Shown here in pieces: positions 35,158 through 44,077 of a DNA stretch of 64,000 bases. A model generated the notes under the pieces. That model was given only the letters and a program-made list of their open reading frames with translations, had not been told where the DNA came from and searched no databases. Source of the stretch: Nesterenkonia cremea (GTDB taxonomy: Bacteria > Actinomycetota > Actinomycetes > Actinomycetales > Micrococcaceae); the NCBI RefSeq assembly GCF_014642675.1, contig NZ_BMIS01000013.1, positions 19,361 through 83,360 of the forward strand, given 5' to 3'. Position 1 is the first letter of the stretch, and the number at the start of each line of letters is the position of its first letter. The position numbers and the translations under genes were made by a program.

Positions 35158-36950
35158 CCGCCACACAGACCCCACCACCGACCCGCCCGCCCCGCGGCCC
35201 GGTGCCCAAGCCCCGGCTGAGCCGGATGCCCCGCAAGCCGTCATCCTTCGACACTCTGACCCTGGTGCTGGCCTTCACCCTGATCGCCATCGTCTGCCTG
35301 CCGCTGCTCCAGGTGGTCATCGGCATGGTGTGGAAGGACGGGGAGTTCACCTTCGAGGCCATCGAACGGACTCTGGCGCTGCCCGACCTCTGGACCCTGA
35401 TCTGGAACACCTTGGTCCTGGTCATCGCCTCCAGCGTCTGTGCAGTGGTGATCGGCTTCCTGCTGGCCTGGGTCAATCAGCGCACCGACGCCCGCTGGGG
35501 CCTGCTCAACGACATCCTCCCCTACCTGCCGTTCCTGCTGCCGCCGGTGGCCGGAGCCGTGGGGTGGATCATGCTGCTCTCACCGACCTCGGGACTGCTC
35601 AACGTATGGATCCGGGACGCCCTCTCGCTGTTCGGGGTGGACCTGGCCACCGGCCCCTTCGACATCCACACGTGGTACGGGCTGATCCTGGTCTACACGG
35701 TCTATGCCGTGCCCTATACCTACCTGAACATCTCGGCCGCCTTGGAGTCCTTCGACTCGAGCCTGGAGGAAGCCTCCCGGCTCAGCGGCGCGGGCTATCT
35801 GCGCACACTGCGCCGGGTGACCCTGCCCGCCCTGGCCCCGTCGGTGGGTGCGGGCTTCCTGCTGAGCACCTGGTTCGGCTTCGGGATGTTCTCCATCGCG
35901 GCGATCATCGGAACTCCCGCACAGATCGATGTCATCGCCGTGCGGATCGTGAACCTGCTGACCTTCAGCTATCCGCCGGATGAGGACCTGGCCATCGGAC
36001 TGAGCGCCATCGTGATGGTCTTCGTGGGGCTCTCCTACTACATCCAGTTCAGGATCCTGCGCTCAGCCCGGTTCGGAAGCATCAGCGGCAAGAGCACCCA
36101 GCACAACATCATCCGCCTGGGGCCCTGGCGCCCGGTGGTCCGCGGGCTGGTCCTGATCTATGTGCTCGGCTCCACCGTCCTGCCCATGATCGGACTGTTC
36201 CTGGTGGCCCTCAACGGCTATTGGACGCCGAACATCGACTGGGGCGGACTCAGCCTGGATGCCTTCCGCAGCACCCTGATCCATGATCCGAGCGCCCGTG
36301 AGGCCCTGTTCAACAGCCTGGGTCTGGGCATCGTCGGCGGCTTCATCGGCATCCTGGCCGCCTCCTTCGTCTCCCTCTACGTCCAACGACGCCGCACCGC
36401 TCTGGGCGCCGGCATCGATGCGGCCATCAAGATGCCCGCCTCCATCTCCAACATGGTCATCGCAGTCGGCATCCTCCTGCTGCTCGGCGGGGATCCCTTC
36501 AACCTCGGCGGCACCTGGCTGATCCTGCTGATCGGCTACCTGGCCCTCTACCTGCCGCAGGCCTCCATCGCCTCCGACGCCGCAGTGGCGGTGGTGGGCA
36601 AAGATCTGGGTGAGGCCTCCACCGTCTCCGGAGCCCGGGACTGGAAGACCTTCCTGCGCATCTATGCCCCACTCATGCTGCCCGGACTCATCGGCGCCTG
36701 GGCGCTGCTGTTCATCAGGATCGTCGGCGATCTGACCGCTTCGGCCATCCTCTCCGGCACCGAGAACGTGGTGTTGGGCTTCCGCATCCTCGAAGTCTTC
36801 AACGGCGGCTCCTACGCCGAGCTCGCCGCGCTCTCCTCCACCCTCGTCCTGATCACCGGAACAGTGCTGCTGTTCGTGATCATCCTGTCCAAACGTTTCG
36901 GAGTGGCCAAGACCCAGTCCGCTCCCCGCACCAGAAAGGCTCGACGATGA
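35154..36950 (+). CDS. fused ABC importer permease (two BPD domains)
   Basis: This 598 aa membrane protein carries two binding-protein-dependent permease domains in one chain, as in FbpB/AfuB. The first EAA loop is LEEASRLSGAGYLRTLRRVT and the second is LGEASTVSGARDWKTFLRIY. About twelve hydrophobic helices are visible, beginning with LTLVLAFTLIAIVCLPLLQV. The N-terminus is Pro-rich (TPPPTRPPRGPVPKPRLSRM). The gene overlaps both neighbours by four bases (ATGA), so the three transport genes are translationally coupled. Confidence 0.92.
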   Translation: MTATQTPPPTRPPRGPVPKPRLSRMPRKPSSFDTLTLVLAFTLIAIVCLPLLQVVIGMVWKDGEFTFEAIERTLALPDLWTLIWNTLVLVIASSVCAVVIGFLLAWVNQRTDARWGLLNDILPYLPFLLPPVAGAVGWIMLLSPTSGLLNVWIRDALSLFGVDLATGPFDIHTWYGLILVYTVYAVPYTYLNISAALESFDSSLEEASRLSGAGYLRTLRRVTLPALAPSVGAGFLLSTWFGFGMFSIAAIIGTPAQIDVIAVRIVNLLTFSYPPDEDLAIGLSAIVMVFVGLSYYIQFRILRSARFGSISGKSTQHNIIRLGPWRPVVRGLVLIYVLGSTVLPMIGLFLVALNGYWTPNIDWGGLSLDAFRSTLIHDPSAREALFNSLGLGIVGGFIGILAASFVSLYVQRRRTALGAGIDAAIKMPASISNMVIAVGILLLLGGDPFNLGGTWLILLIGYLALYLPQASIASDAAVAVVGKDLGEASTVSGARDWKTFLRIYAPLMLPGLIGAWALLFIRIVGDLTASAILSGTENVVLGFRILEVFNGGSYAELAALSSTLVLITGTVLLFVIILSKRFGVAKTQSAPRTRKARR

Positions 36951-37975
36951 CCACCAGACAGAAGCTCATCCCCGCTGCGGCCGCTGCGGCCCTGCTCCTC
37001 TCCGCCTGCGGCGGAGACTCAGGCGCCGGGGCCGGCCAGGGAACCGGCGACCACAGCCCCGAGGTCGAGGAGCTGATCGCCGAAGCCCAGGAAGGCGACC
37101 CTGTGGTCTTCTACAGCATGATCGACGAATCGGCGCTGCGGACCATCACCGAAGAGTTCACCGAGCTCTACGGCGTGGAGGTCCGCCCGGTGCGCCTGGT
37201 CACCAGCGATCTGCAGCAGCGCTACTCCACCGAGACCGACGACGGCACCGCAGTCGCCGACATCATCCTGACCACCCACTCCCCCTTCTTCACCGAAGCC
37301 CTGGACAGCGGCTGGCTGGCCTCCATGGATGACGTGGAGATCCCCACAGTGGATGAGGAGCTGCCCGAAGAGTACTGGGCCGACGACGGCGAGATCCCGA
37401 TCGCCTCCCTGGTGCCCACCACTGCTGTGGTCAACACCGATGAGCTCTCCGGAGGCTTGGAGACCTGGGAAGACTACGCGGATCCGCAGCATACCGGCAG
37501 CCTGCTGCTGGCCGAACCTGACTCCTCACCCGCCAACGCCGCCTTCTGGAGCCTCATGCGCGAGGAGTACGGCGACGATTTCTTGGAGGCCATCGCGGCC
37601 AACGATCCCCGCTGGTCCGACAGCGCAGTCCCGGTCACCCAGGCGGTGGCCGCCGGAGAGAGCGTACTGGGCCATCCGGGAGTCAGCGCTATCATCGACA
37701 ACCTCACCGCCGAGGGCGCACCGATCGAGGAGGTGGAGCTCACTCCGACCACCGGACCTGAGGCCGGAATCGGGATCTCCGCCGATTCCCCGAACCAGGC
37801 CGGTGCGCTGCTGCTCGCCGCCTTCCTGCTCAGCGCCGAGGGGAATGAGCTGCTCAACGATGTCACCTCCGCCATCTCTCCCTATGACGAGGAGGCGGGG
37901 GAAGGCTTCACCCGCACCGAAGACATCTCCGATGTCGACAATGACGAGATCCGCGACCTGTTGGGACTGAACTGA
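36947..37975 (+). CDS. ABC importer substrate-binding lipoprotein
   Basis: This 342 aa solute-binding protein has a lipoprotein signal peptide ending AALLLSACGG. The fold type is that of iron(III)/AEP/spermidine-type binding proteins: DPVVFYSMIDESALRTITEE, FTELYGVEVRPVRL, VADIILTTHSPFF and the late GISADSPNQAGALLLAAFLL. The paired tyrosines that hold Fe(III) in FbpA-like proteins are not apparent near the C-terminal lobe. I therefore do not call it an iron transporter. It overlaps the permease by four bases and the first P450 start by one base (TGATG). Confidence 0.88.
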   Translation: MTTRQKLIPAAAAAALLLSACGGDSGAGAGQGTGDHSPEVEELIAEAQEGDPVVFYSMIDESALRTITEEFTELYGVEVRPVRLVTSDLQQRYSTETDDGTAVADIILTTHSPFFTEALDSGWLASMDDVEIPTVDEELPEEYWADDGEIPIASLVPTTAVVNTDELSGGLETWEDYADPQHTGSLLLAEPDSSPANAAFWSLMREEYGDDFLEAIAANDPRWSDSAVPVTQAVAAGESVLGHPGVSAIIDNLTAEGAPIEEVELTPTTGPEAGIGISADSPNQAGALLLAAFLLSAEGNELLNDVTSAISPYDEEAGEGFTRTEDISDVDNDEIRDLLGLN

Positions 37976-39180
37976 TGGCTGATCTGACCGATGAACTCGA
38001 GGCACGCAGCAGGCACGACTTCGACCCGCAGGCGCCGGAGACCTTCGACAGCGCCCACCGGGAGCTGGGAGAGGTCCGCTCCCGGTGCCCTGTGGCCCGT
38101 AGCCAGGAGTTCGGCGGGTTCTGGGCCATGCTGGGCTACCAGGAGCTGGTGGAGGTGATCACCGATATCGATCGGTTCACCACCACCAAGCAGAACGCCG
38201 TTCCGGCCTTCTCCTTCACCGGCGTCCGCCCGCCGCTGCACCTGGATCCTCCGGAGCATATGGCCTACCGCCGGGTGATCAACAGATTCTTCACTCCCCC
38301 GAAGATGCGCGCCATGGAGCCCAAGGTCCGGCAGTGCTCCACGGAGCTGCTGGAGCCGCTCATCGCTCGGGGCGACGCCGACGTCGCCGTGGAGTATGCG
38401 CAGAAGCTGCCGGCTCATGTCTTCGCCGAGTTCTTCAACCTGTCGGTGGAGACCAGCACGGAGATCAAGGCGGTCAGCGGTCGCTACGTGGATGCCATCC
38501 AGGTGCTCGACCATGACACGGTGAAGTCGCTGAGCGGTCGCCTCTATGAGATCGCCCAAGACATCATCGATGCCCGAGCAGACGGCAGCTACAGTCCCGA
38601 GGAGGACCTCACCGCGGCCCTGCTGGAGGCCGAATACGAAGGCGAACCTCTGCCGGCTCCCATGATCCTGGGCTGTGTGCGCCAGCTGATCGTCACCGGG
38701 ATGGTGGCGCCCTCGGTGTTCATCGGCAATATGTTCGTCCACCTCTCCCGGGACCCCGAGCTGCAGGAGCTGCTGCGCCGTGAGCCGGAGAGGATCCCGG
38801 CCGCCGTGGAGGAGTTCCTGCGGCTCTACAGCCCCTATCGAGGCATGGCGCGCACCGCCCGCGAGGATACCGAGGTGGGCGGACAGCCGATCCGTAAGGA
38901 CGATCCGATCGCCCTGGTCTACACCGCAGCCAATCGTGACCCCCGTGTCTTCGAGGACCCCGACAACTTCCGGCTGGACCGGCCCAACATCAGCGATCAC
39001 ATCAGCTTCGGACGCGGAACTCACAGCTGCCCAGGTGCCCCGCTGGCCCGCCTGATGATGCGGATCACCTTGGAGGAGGCGCTCTCGCGCTCCGAATTCG
39101 CACTGACCGGGAACCCCGGCATGGCCATGTGGGCCGAATGGGGCACGAACTCGGTTCCGTTGGAATTCATCGCCCTGTGA
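37975..39180 (+). CDS. cytochrome P450 (A), atypical I helix
   Basis: This is a soluble bacterial P450 of 401 aa. The heme-thiolate loop FGRGTHSCPGAPLARL places the Cys at residue 352. The ExxR is at 280-283 in VEEFLRLYSP, and TAANRDPRVFEDPDNFRLDR is the usual meander. The I helix reads TGMVAPSVFIGNM at 241-253, where most P450s have A-G-x-[DE]-T-[TS]; the acid and the alcohol are replaced by Val and Ala. The start shares one base with the stop of the binding lipoprotein, so it is tied to the importer. No redox partner gene is nearby. Confidence 0.9.
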   Translation: MADLTDELEARSRHDFDPQAPETFDSAHRELGEVRSRCPVARSQEFGGFWAMLGYQELVEVITDIDRFTTTKQNAVPAFSFTGVRPPLHLDPPEHMAYRRVINRFFTPPKMRAMEPKVRQCSTELLEPLIARGDADVAVEYAQKLPAHVFAEFFNLSVETSTEIKAVSGRYVDAIQVLDHDTVKSLSGRLYEIAQDIIDARADGSYSPEEDLTAALLEAEYEGEPLPAPMILGCVRQLIVTGMVAPSVFIGNMFVHLSRDPELQELLRREPERIPAAVEEFLRLYSPYRGMARTAREDTEVGGQPIRKDDPIALVYTAANRDPRVFEDPDNFRLDRPNISDHISFGRGTHSCPGAPLARLMMRITLEEALSRSEFALTGNPGMAMWAEWGTNSVPLEFIAL

Positions 39181-39199
39181 GTCCGAGGAGGAAGCACCG

Positions 39200-40405
39200 A
39201 TGACCCGCAGCATCCCCGCGGACTTCTCCCTGCAGGGAGACGACCATCCCGACGCCGTCCACGCTGTCTATGACCGGCTACGGGAACAGTGCCCCGTGGC
39301 CTATACCGAGGACATCGGCGGCTATTGGACCTTCACCCGGTATGAGGACATCCGAGAGGCGGCAGGCGACGCCGACACCTTCATCTCCTCGGTCAGGGCT
39401 GTGGTCCCCAGCGATCCCCGGGGGATCCGTCGGCCGCCGTTGAACTTCGACGCACCCCGGCACACTCCGTTCCGGCGGGCTCTGACCCGGACCCTCTCGG
39501 CCCGCCGGACCCAGGAGCTGGTCGGCCTGCTCTCCCCGGTGGCCGAGGATCTCTTCTCCGAATTCGCACGAGGCGGCGGCGGGGACATCTCGCGCAGCTT
39601 CGGGACGATGCTGCCTGCCCGGGCCGCCTGCCTGTGGTTGGGCTTGGAGGAGGAGCGCGGCGCTTGGCTGGCCCAGACCGCCACCGAATGGGTGGATGCC
39701 TGGCGGCGGCAGGACGGCGAGGAGGTCACCCGACACAGCGAGAGGATGTACGAGGTGGCCTGGTGGCTGCTGCGGGACCGCCGGGAGAACCCACGTGATC
39801 CGCGGCGGGACCCAGCCTCCTCCCTGCTCACCGAGCACGGTGAGGACGGGCCCCTGGCCGATGAGCTGATCGTCGGTGCCCTCCGGCAGTCCCTGGTGGT
39901 GGGGATGGTGGCCCCGCCCATCCTGATCGGCTCCATGGCCGCCCACCTGGCGGAGCACCCCGAGCTCGCAGAGATCCTGATGGCGGAGCCTGACCGCAGG
40001 GAGGCGGCAGTTGAGGAGTTCATCCGGCTCTTCGCCCCCTACCGAGGCTTCGCCCGGACCGTCAGCTGCCCGGTCAGTCTGCACGGCCGCAGGATCGAAC
40101 CCGAGGAGCCGGTGACCATGTCCTATGCCGCGGCGAACCGTGACCCACGGGTCTTCCCCGATCCCCACCGCTTTGACCTCGACCGCCCCAATGCCGCCGA
40201 TCATCTGGGCTTCGGCCGCGGCCGCCACCAATGTGTGGGCATGCATCTGGCCCGCGGGATCATCAGACTCTCCTTGGACGTCATCCTGGACTCCGGGTTC
40301 CGACTCCACCTGGTCGAGCAGCCGCGTCCCACACGCATGCCGGAGCTCGGATTCCAAGAGGTTCATCTGCGTCTGGAACCGATCTCTTCTGAGGATCCCA
40401 CCTGA
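39200..40405 (+). CDS. cytochrome P450 (B), atypical I helix
   Basis: This second P450 of 401 aa is a paralogue of the preceding gene, with the same layout. The heme loop FGRGRHQCVGMHLARG has Cys345, ExxR is at 273-276 in VEEFIRLFAP, and YAAANRDPRVFPDPHRFDLD matches gene A. The I helix reads VVGMVAPPILIGSM at 233-246, again without the acid-alcohol pair. GAGGAGGAAGCACCG precedes the ATG 19 bases after gene A. The two may act in sequence or as a pair on the imported compound. Confidence 0.9.
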   Translation: MTRSIPADFSLQGDDHPDAVHAVYDRLREQCPVAYTEDIGGYWTFTRYEDIREAAGDADTFISSVRAVVPSDPRGIRRPPLNFDAPRHTPFRRALTRTLSARRTQELVGLLSPVAEDLFSEFARGGGGDISRSFGTMLPARAACLWLGLEEERGAWLAQTATEWVDAWRRQDGEEVTRHSERMYEVAWWLLRDRRENPRDPRRDPASSLLTEHGEDGPLADELIVGALRQSLVVGMVAPPILIGSMAAHLAEHPELAEILMAEPDRREAAVEEFIRLFAPYRGFARTVSCPVSLHGRRIEPEEPVTMSYAAANRDPRVFPDPHRFDLDRPNAADHLGFGRGRHQCVGMHLARGIIRLSLDVILDSGFRLHLVEQPRPTRMPELGFQEVHLRLEPISSEDPT

Positions 40406-40432
40406 TCCGGCTCATGAGGCAGAATTGCTGGC

Positions 40433-41818
40433 ATGCGTGATTCTGTCCGTACGCTCGGCGTGGCCGGCGTCGCCGTCCTTCTGCTGACCTCGTGTGCGCC
40501 CGGTGACCAGGGCCAGCCGCCCGAAGAGCAGCCCACTGTGATGAACGGGGCCGGCCAAACAGAGGAGGACGCAGAGTTCCCTGAATCCGCGTCCGGTCAG
40601 GTCGCCGGCGACATTCTGGAGATCCTCAACTCGGGGGAAGACACCGCTGAGCGGGATTGGGAGGACCGGCTCTCCGAATCCTCTGCCGAGCTGCTCTCCG
40701 CCGCGGAGCTCGCTGATGTTCTCAACACGCAGATCCGCCCGGCGGGCCCGTGGACCACGGTGGAGCACGAGGATTTCGACGATGCTTCGATCAGCACCTT
40801 GCAGTCCCCGCAGGGCCAGGAGCTGGAGATGCATCTCGCTTTGGACGAGGACGGACTGATCGAGACGCTGTTCTTCGCCGAGCCGCGGGAACCTGTGGAA
40901 CCCGCTGAGGGCTTCGAAGAGGTGGATGAGCGGCTCACCGAGCTCCCTGGAGAGGTCCATGCCGTCGTGGTCGAGGACGGGGAGACCCTCGTGGAGGTCT
41001 ACGACGGCGAACCCGCGCCCCTGGCCTCCGTGGCCAAGCTCTACGTGGCCCTTGCTCTGGCGGATGCGGTGAAAGCCGGCGAGGTCAGCTGGGACGACAC
41101 TCTGGAGGTCACCGAGGATCTGCGCAGCCTCCCCTCCGGCACGCTTCAGGATCAGCCCGCCGGCTATGAGACCACTGTCTTCGACGTGGCACAGCGGATG
41201 ATCCAGATCAGCGACAACACCGGAACCGACATGCTCATCGACCTGCTCGGCCGTGATGCCGTGGAACAGGCCGTGGCGGACTCCGGCCACCACAATCCCG
41301 CGCTGATGGACCCCTTCCCCACCACCCGCGAGATGTTCCAGCTGCGGTGGGGCTTCCCAGAGCTCGGGGAGGACTGGAAGGAAGGCGACGCCGAGGCCCG
41401 CAGCGAGATCCTCGAGGAGATCGGTGAGGAGGACCTGGAGATCACCGACGACGACGTCGAGGCCGATGACGTGGACTTCGACATCGACTGGTATGCCACC
41501 CCGGATGATCTGATCAGCCTCTATGAGCAGCTCTTCGAGGCCATGGAGGAGCATGAGGAGCTCGAGGCGGTCCTGGCCAGCAACCCCGGCCTGACCTTCG
41601 GCGAGTTCTCCCCCGAGGACCTCTGGTGGGACACTCTGGCCTTCAAAGGAGGCAGCCTCCCCGGAGTGCTCAACGGCGCCTGGCAGGCCGAGAGCGAAGA
41701 CGGCACCGTCCGCACCGTCATCCTGCTGACCCAGCACGAGGATGCCGAGGAGCTCGCCGAGCAGGCCGAGGAGATCTTCTCGCTGGCCGAGGACGCCCTC
41801 ACCCTCGAATCCCCCTGA
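40433..41818 (+). CDS. class A beta-lactamase-like serine hydrolase lipoprotein
   Basis: This 461 aa exported lipoprotein has a signal peptide ending LLLTSC (Cys21). An N-terminal domain of about 140 residues is followed by a penicillin-recognising fold with all three motifs: SVAK (199-202), SDN (260-262) and KGG (405-407). A very acidic insertion (about 325-352, with EEDLEITDDDVEADDVDF) sits between SDN and KGG. The layout recalls LpqF-type hydrolases. A beta-lactamase or esterase role is possible, but the acidic Glu166-equivalent cannot be assigned with confidence. It starts 27 bases after P450 B with a weak ribosome site. Confidence 0.8.
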   Translation: MRDSVRTLGVAGVAVLLLTSCAPGDQGQPPEEQPTVMNGAGQTEEDAEFPESASGQVAGDILEILNSGEDTAERDWEDRLSESSAELLSAAELADVLNTQIRPAGPWTTVEHEDFDDASISTLQSPQGQELEMHLALDEDGLIETLFFAEPREPVEPAEGFEEVDERLTELPGEVHAVVVEDGETLVEVYDGEPAPLASVAKLYVALALADAVKAGEVSWDDTLEVTEDLRSLPSGTLQDQPAGYETTVFDVAQRMIQISDNTGTDMLIDLLGRDAVEQAVADSGHHNPALMDPFPTTREMFQLRWGFPELGEDWKEGDAEARSEILEEIGEEDLEITDDDVEADDVDFDIDWYATPDDLISLYEQLFEAMEEHEELEAVLASNPGLTFGEFSPEDLWWDTLAFKGGSLPGVLNGAWQAESEDGTVRTVILLTQHEDAEELAEQAEEIFSLAEDALTLESP

Positions 41819-41935
41819 GGCACCGCCCGAGCGGACACCCTCTCCCCTGGGGTGACCCTGAATCAACCCTGAACTCTCCCGGAATCATCCCTCCGGCCGA
41901 TGTGCTCAGGCCCCTCCTCCGTAAGAATGAGTGGC

Positions 41936-42661
41936 ATGACATCATCAGCACCTGTTCTTGAGACAGAGAACCTGGTGAAGGTCTACGGCAAGGGAGCGTC
42001 ACGCTTCGATGCCCTCAAAGGCCTCACCTTCGAAATAGCCCACGGCGAATCCGTCGCCATCGTCGGAAAGTCCGGCTCCGGCAAGTCCACCCTCATGCAT
42101 CTGCTCGCCCTGCTGGACCAGCCCACCTCCGGTGTTGTTGCTCTGGAGGGCGATCCGATCACCGACCTGAAGCCCAAGCAGATCTCCGCCCTGCGCAACG
42201 ACACCTTCGGCTTCATCTTCCAGCAGTTCTTCCTCAACCCCAATCAGACGGTTCTGGAGAACGTGACCCTGCCGCTGAAGATCGCAGGTGTCTCCAAGTC
42301 CGAGCGCAACCGCCGCGGCATGGAGGTCCTGGAGCAGCTGGAGATGGACTCCAAGGCAAAGAACAAGGCCACCGACCTCTCCGGCGGCCAGAAGCAGCGT
42401 GTGTGCATCGCCCGGGCCCTGATCAACAAGCCCTCGGCGCTCTTCGCCGATGAGCCCACCGGCAACTTGGACTCCAACACCTCCGAGATCGTCGAGGACA
42501 TCCTCTTCGGCCTGCACCGCGACCACGGCATCACCCTGGTGGTCGTCACCCACGACGAGGACCTCGCCGCACGCTGCCAGCGCCGCCTGATCATGCAGGA
42601 CGGCGAGATCGTCCGTGAGGAGCACGGTGTCCAGTCGACCGACCAGGGGGTCACCGCATGA
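41936..42661 (+). CDS. ABC transporter ATPase, MacB/LolD type
   Basis: This 241 aa ATPase partners an FtsX-like permease. Walker A is VGKSGSGKSTLMHLLALLD, the signature is LSGGQKQRVCIARALI, and Walker B with the family's typical tail is ALFADEPTGNLDSNTSE. The GFIFQQFFLNPNQTVLENV stretch is characteristic of LolD/MacB ATPases. An ATG at 41927 is an alternative start three codons earlier; neither has a clear ribosome site. It overlaps the permease start by four bases (ATGA). Such pairs extrude peptides or drugs, or act by mechanotransmission on envelope proteins. Confidence 0.9.
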   Translation: MTSSAPVLETENLVKVYGKGASRFDALKGLTFEIAHGESVAIVGKSGSGKSTLMHLLALLDQPTSGVVALEGDPITDLKPKQISALRNDTFGFIFQQFFLNPNQTVLENVTLPLKIAGVSKSERNRRGMEVLEQLEMDSKAKNKATDLSGGQKQRVCIARALINKPSALFADEPTGNLDSNTSEIVEDILFGLHRDHGITLVVVTHDEDLAARCQRRLIMQDGEIVREEHGVQSTDQGVTA

Positions 42662-43968
42662 AATCCTTGGATGTCACACGCACTGCACTGGGCAACACCC
42701 TGCGGTCGAAGATGAGGACCTTCCTCACCGTCATCGCCATCGTCATCGGTGCCTTCACCCTGGCGGTCACCTCCGGTCTGGCGGCCGGCGTGAACCAGAC
42801 CATCGAGGACATGGTCGAGGGTTACGGCGGTCAGGACGAGCTCTATGTCATGACTGCCGACACCATGGGCCAGGGCGAGGACACCGGCCCCGGTCCCCAA
42901 GAGTATGACCCCGACGAGGCCGCCTCCCAGTCGGAGTTCGGCCAGTCCATGCTCAGCGATGACGACATCGAGACCATCGAGGGTCTCGACCACGTCACCC
43001 AGGTGGACCCGATCTTCTTCGTCTCCCCGGACTACCTGGAGACCCCCGACGGCGAGCAGTACATGCTCAACGACCTGGGCACCCCCGCCGATGCCCAGGC
43101 CATGGAGCTGGTGGCCGGCGAGACCCCGGAGCGCGAGGCCATGGAGATCACCGTCCCCGAGTCCTGGCTGGCCGTCTTCGACGAGTCCACCGACGACGCC
43201 GAGCAGGCGGATCCGCAGACCGCCATCGGAGAGACCATCGAGGTGGGCATCTCCGATATGGCCTATGAACAGCACACCGTCGAGGCCGAGATCGTGGGTG
43301 TCTCCGCCCCGAACCTGGCCGGCATCGGCGGGGATCCCATGCCCTCGCATGCGGTCAACGATGAGCTCTACGAGATCCAGAGCTCGGGCCTCGACGTGGA
43401 CCAGCCCGACACCTACGTCCAGGCCGCGGCCACCATCGAGGACTTCTCCGCCAACGAGGACTCGGTGAAAGAGGCCCTCCAGGAGGAGGGGCTGGTCGGC
43501 ATGAGCGTGGAAGACCTCATGGGCATGGTCCAGACCGTCATCGACGCCATCGCCTGGGTCCTCTACGGCTTCGCCTTCATCGCCCTGCTGGCGGCATCCT
43601 TCGGCATCGTCAACACGCTGCTGATGTCCGTCCAGGAGCGCACCCGAGAGATCGGCCTGATGAAGGCGCTGGGCATGTCCAGCGGCCGCGTCTTCGGCCT
43701 GTTCTCCATGGAGGCGGTGATGATCGGCCTGCTCGGCTCGATCATCGGCGTCGGAGGCGGTGTCCTCACCGGCGTGGTGGCCAACGCTCTGCTGACCGGA
43801 AGCGGCGGCCCACTGGGCGAGATCGGTGGGCTCTCCCTCTATGCGGTCAGCCCCACGGCCATCCTGAGCATCACCGCGCTCATCATGGCCATCGCGTTCC
43901 TGGCCGGCACCCTTCCTGCCGCCCGAGCCGCGAAGAAGGATCCCATCGAGGCGCTGCGCCACGAGTGA
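42658..43968 (+). CDS. ABC transporter permease, MacB/FtsX type
   Basis: This is a 436 aa permease with the MacB layout. The first transmembrane helix (FLTVIAIVIGAFTLAVTSGL) is followed by a large extracytoplasmic domain of about 270 residues, acidic and rich in DDAEQAD-like segments. Three C-terminal helices make up the FtsX domain (FAFIALLAASFGIVNTLLMS, the QERTREIGLMKALGMSSGRV loop, and TAILSITALIMAIAFLAGTL). It overlaps its ATPase by four bases. A hairpin terminator follows. Confidence 0.9.
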   Translation: MKSLDVTRTALGNTLRSKMRTFLTVIAIVIGAFTLAVTSGLAAGVNQTIEDMVEGYGGQDELYVMTADTMGQGEDTGPGPQEYDPDEAASQSEFGQSMLSDDDIETIEGLDHVTQVDPIFFVSPDYLETPDGEQYMLNDLGTPADAQAMELVAGETPEREAMEITVPESWLAVFDESTDDAEQADPQTAIGETIEVGISDMAYEQHTVEAEIVGVSAPNLAGIGGDPMPSHAVNDELYEIQSSGLDVDQPDTYVQAAATIEDFSANEDSVKEALQEEGLVGMSVEDLMGMVQTVIDAIAWVLYGFAFIALLAASFGIVNTLLMSVQERTREIGLMKALGMSSGRVFGLFSMEAVMIGLLGSIIGVGGGVLTGVVANALLTGSGGPLGEIGGLSLYAVSPTAILSITALIMAIAFLAGTLPAARAAKKDPIEALRHE

Positions 43969-43984
43969 TCCGCACACTCCCTGT

Positions 43985-44013
43985 GCCGCCGAAGGGTCTG
44001 CCCCTTCGGCGGC
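43985..44013. terminator. hairpin terminator after MacB-like permease
   Basis: GCCGCCGAAGGG (43985-43996) pairs perfectly with 44002-44013 around a TCTGC loop, 17 bases after the permease stop. No T-run follows. Confidence 0.7.
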
Positions 44014-44077
44014 TCAGGCACGTACTATGCAGAGACTAGGACCTGTCACCTCGTCCCAGGAGAAACGGAGAGAGATC

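Noticed and set aside
33988..37975. Iron(III) ABC importer
   Set aside because: The family shape is right, but paired metal-binding tyrosines are not apparent and the operon continues into P450s, so the substrate is left open.
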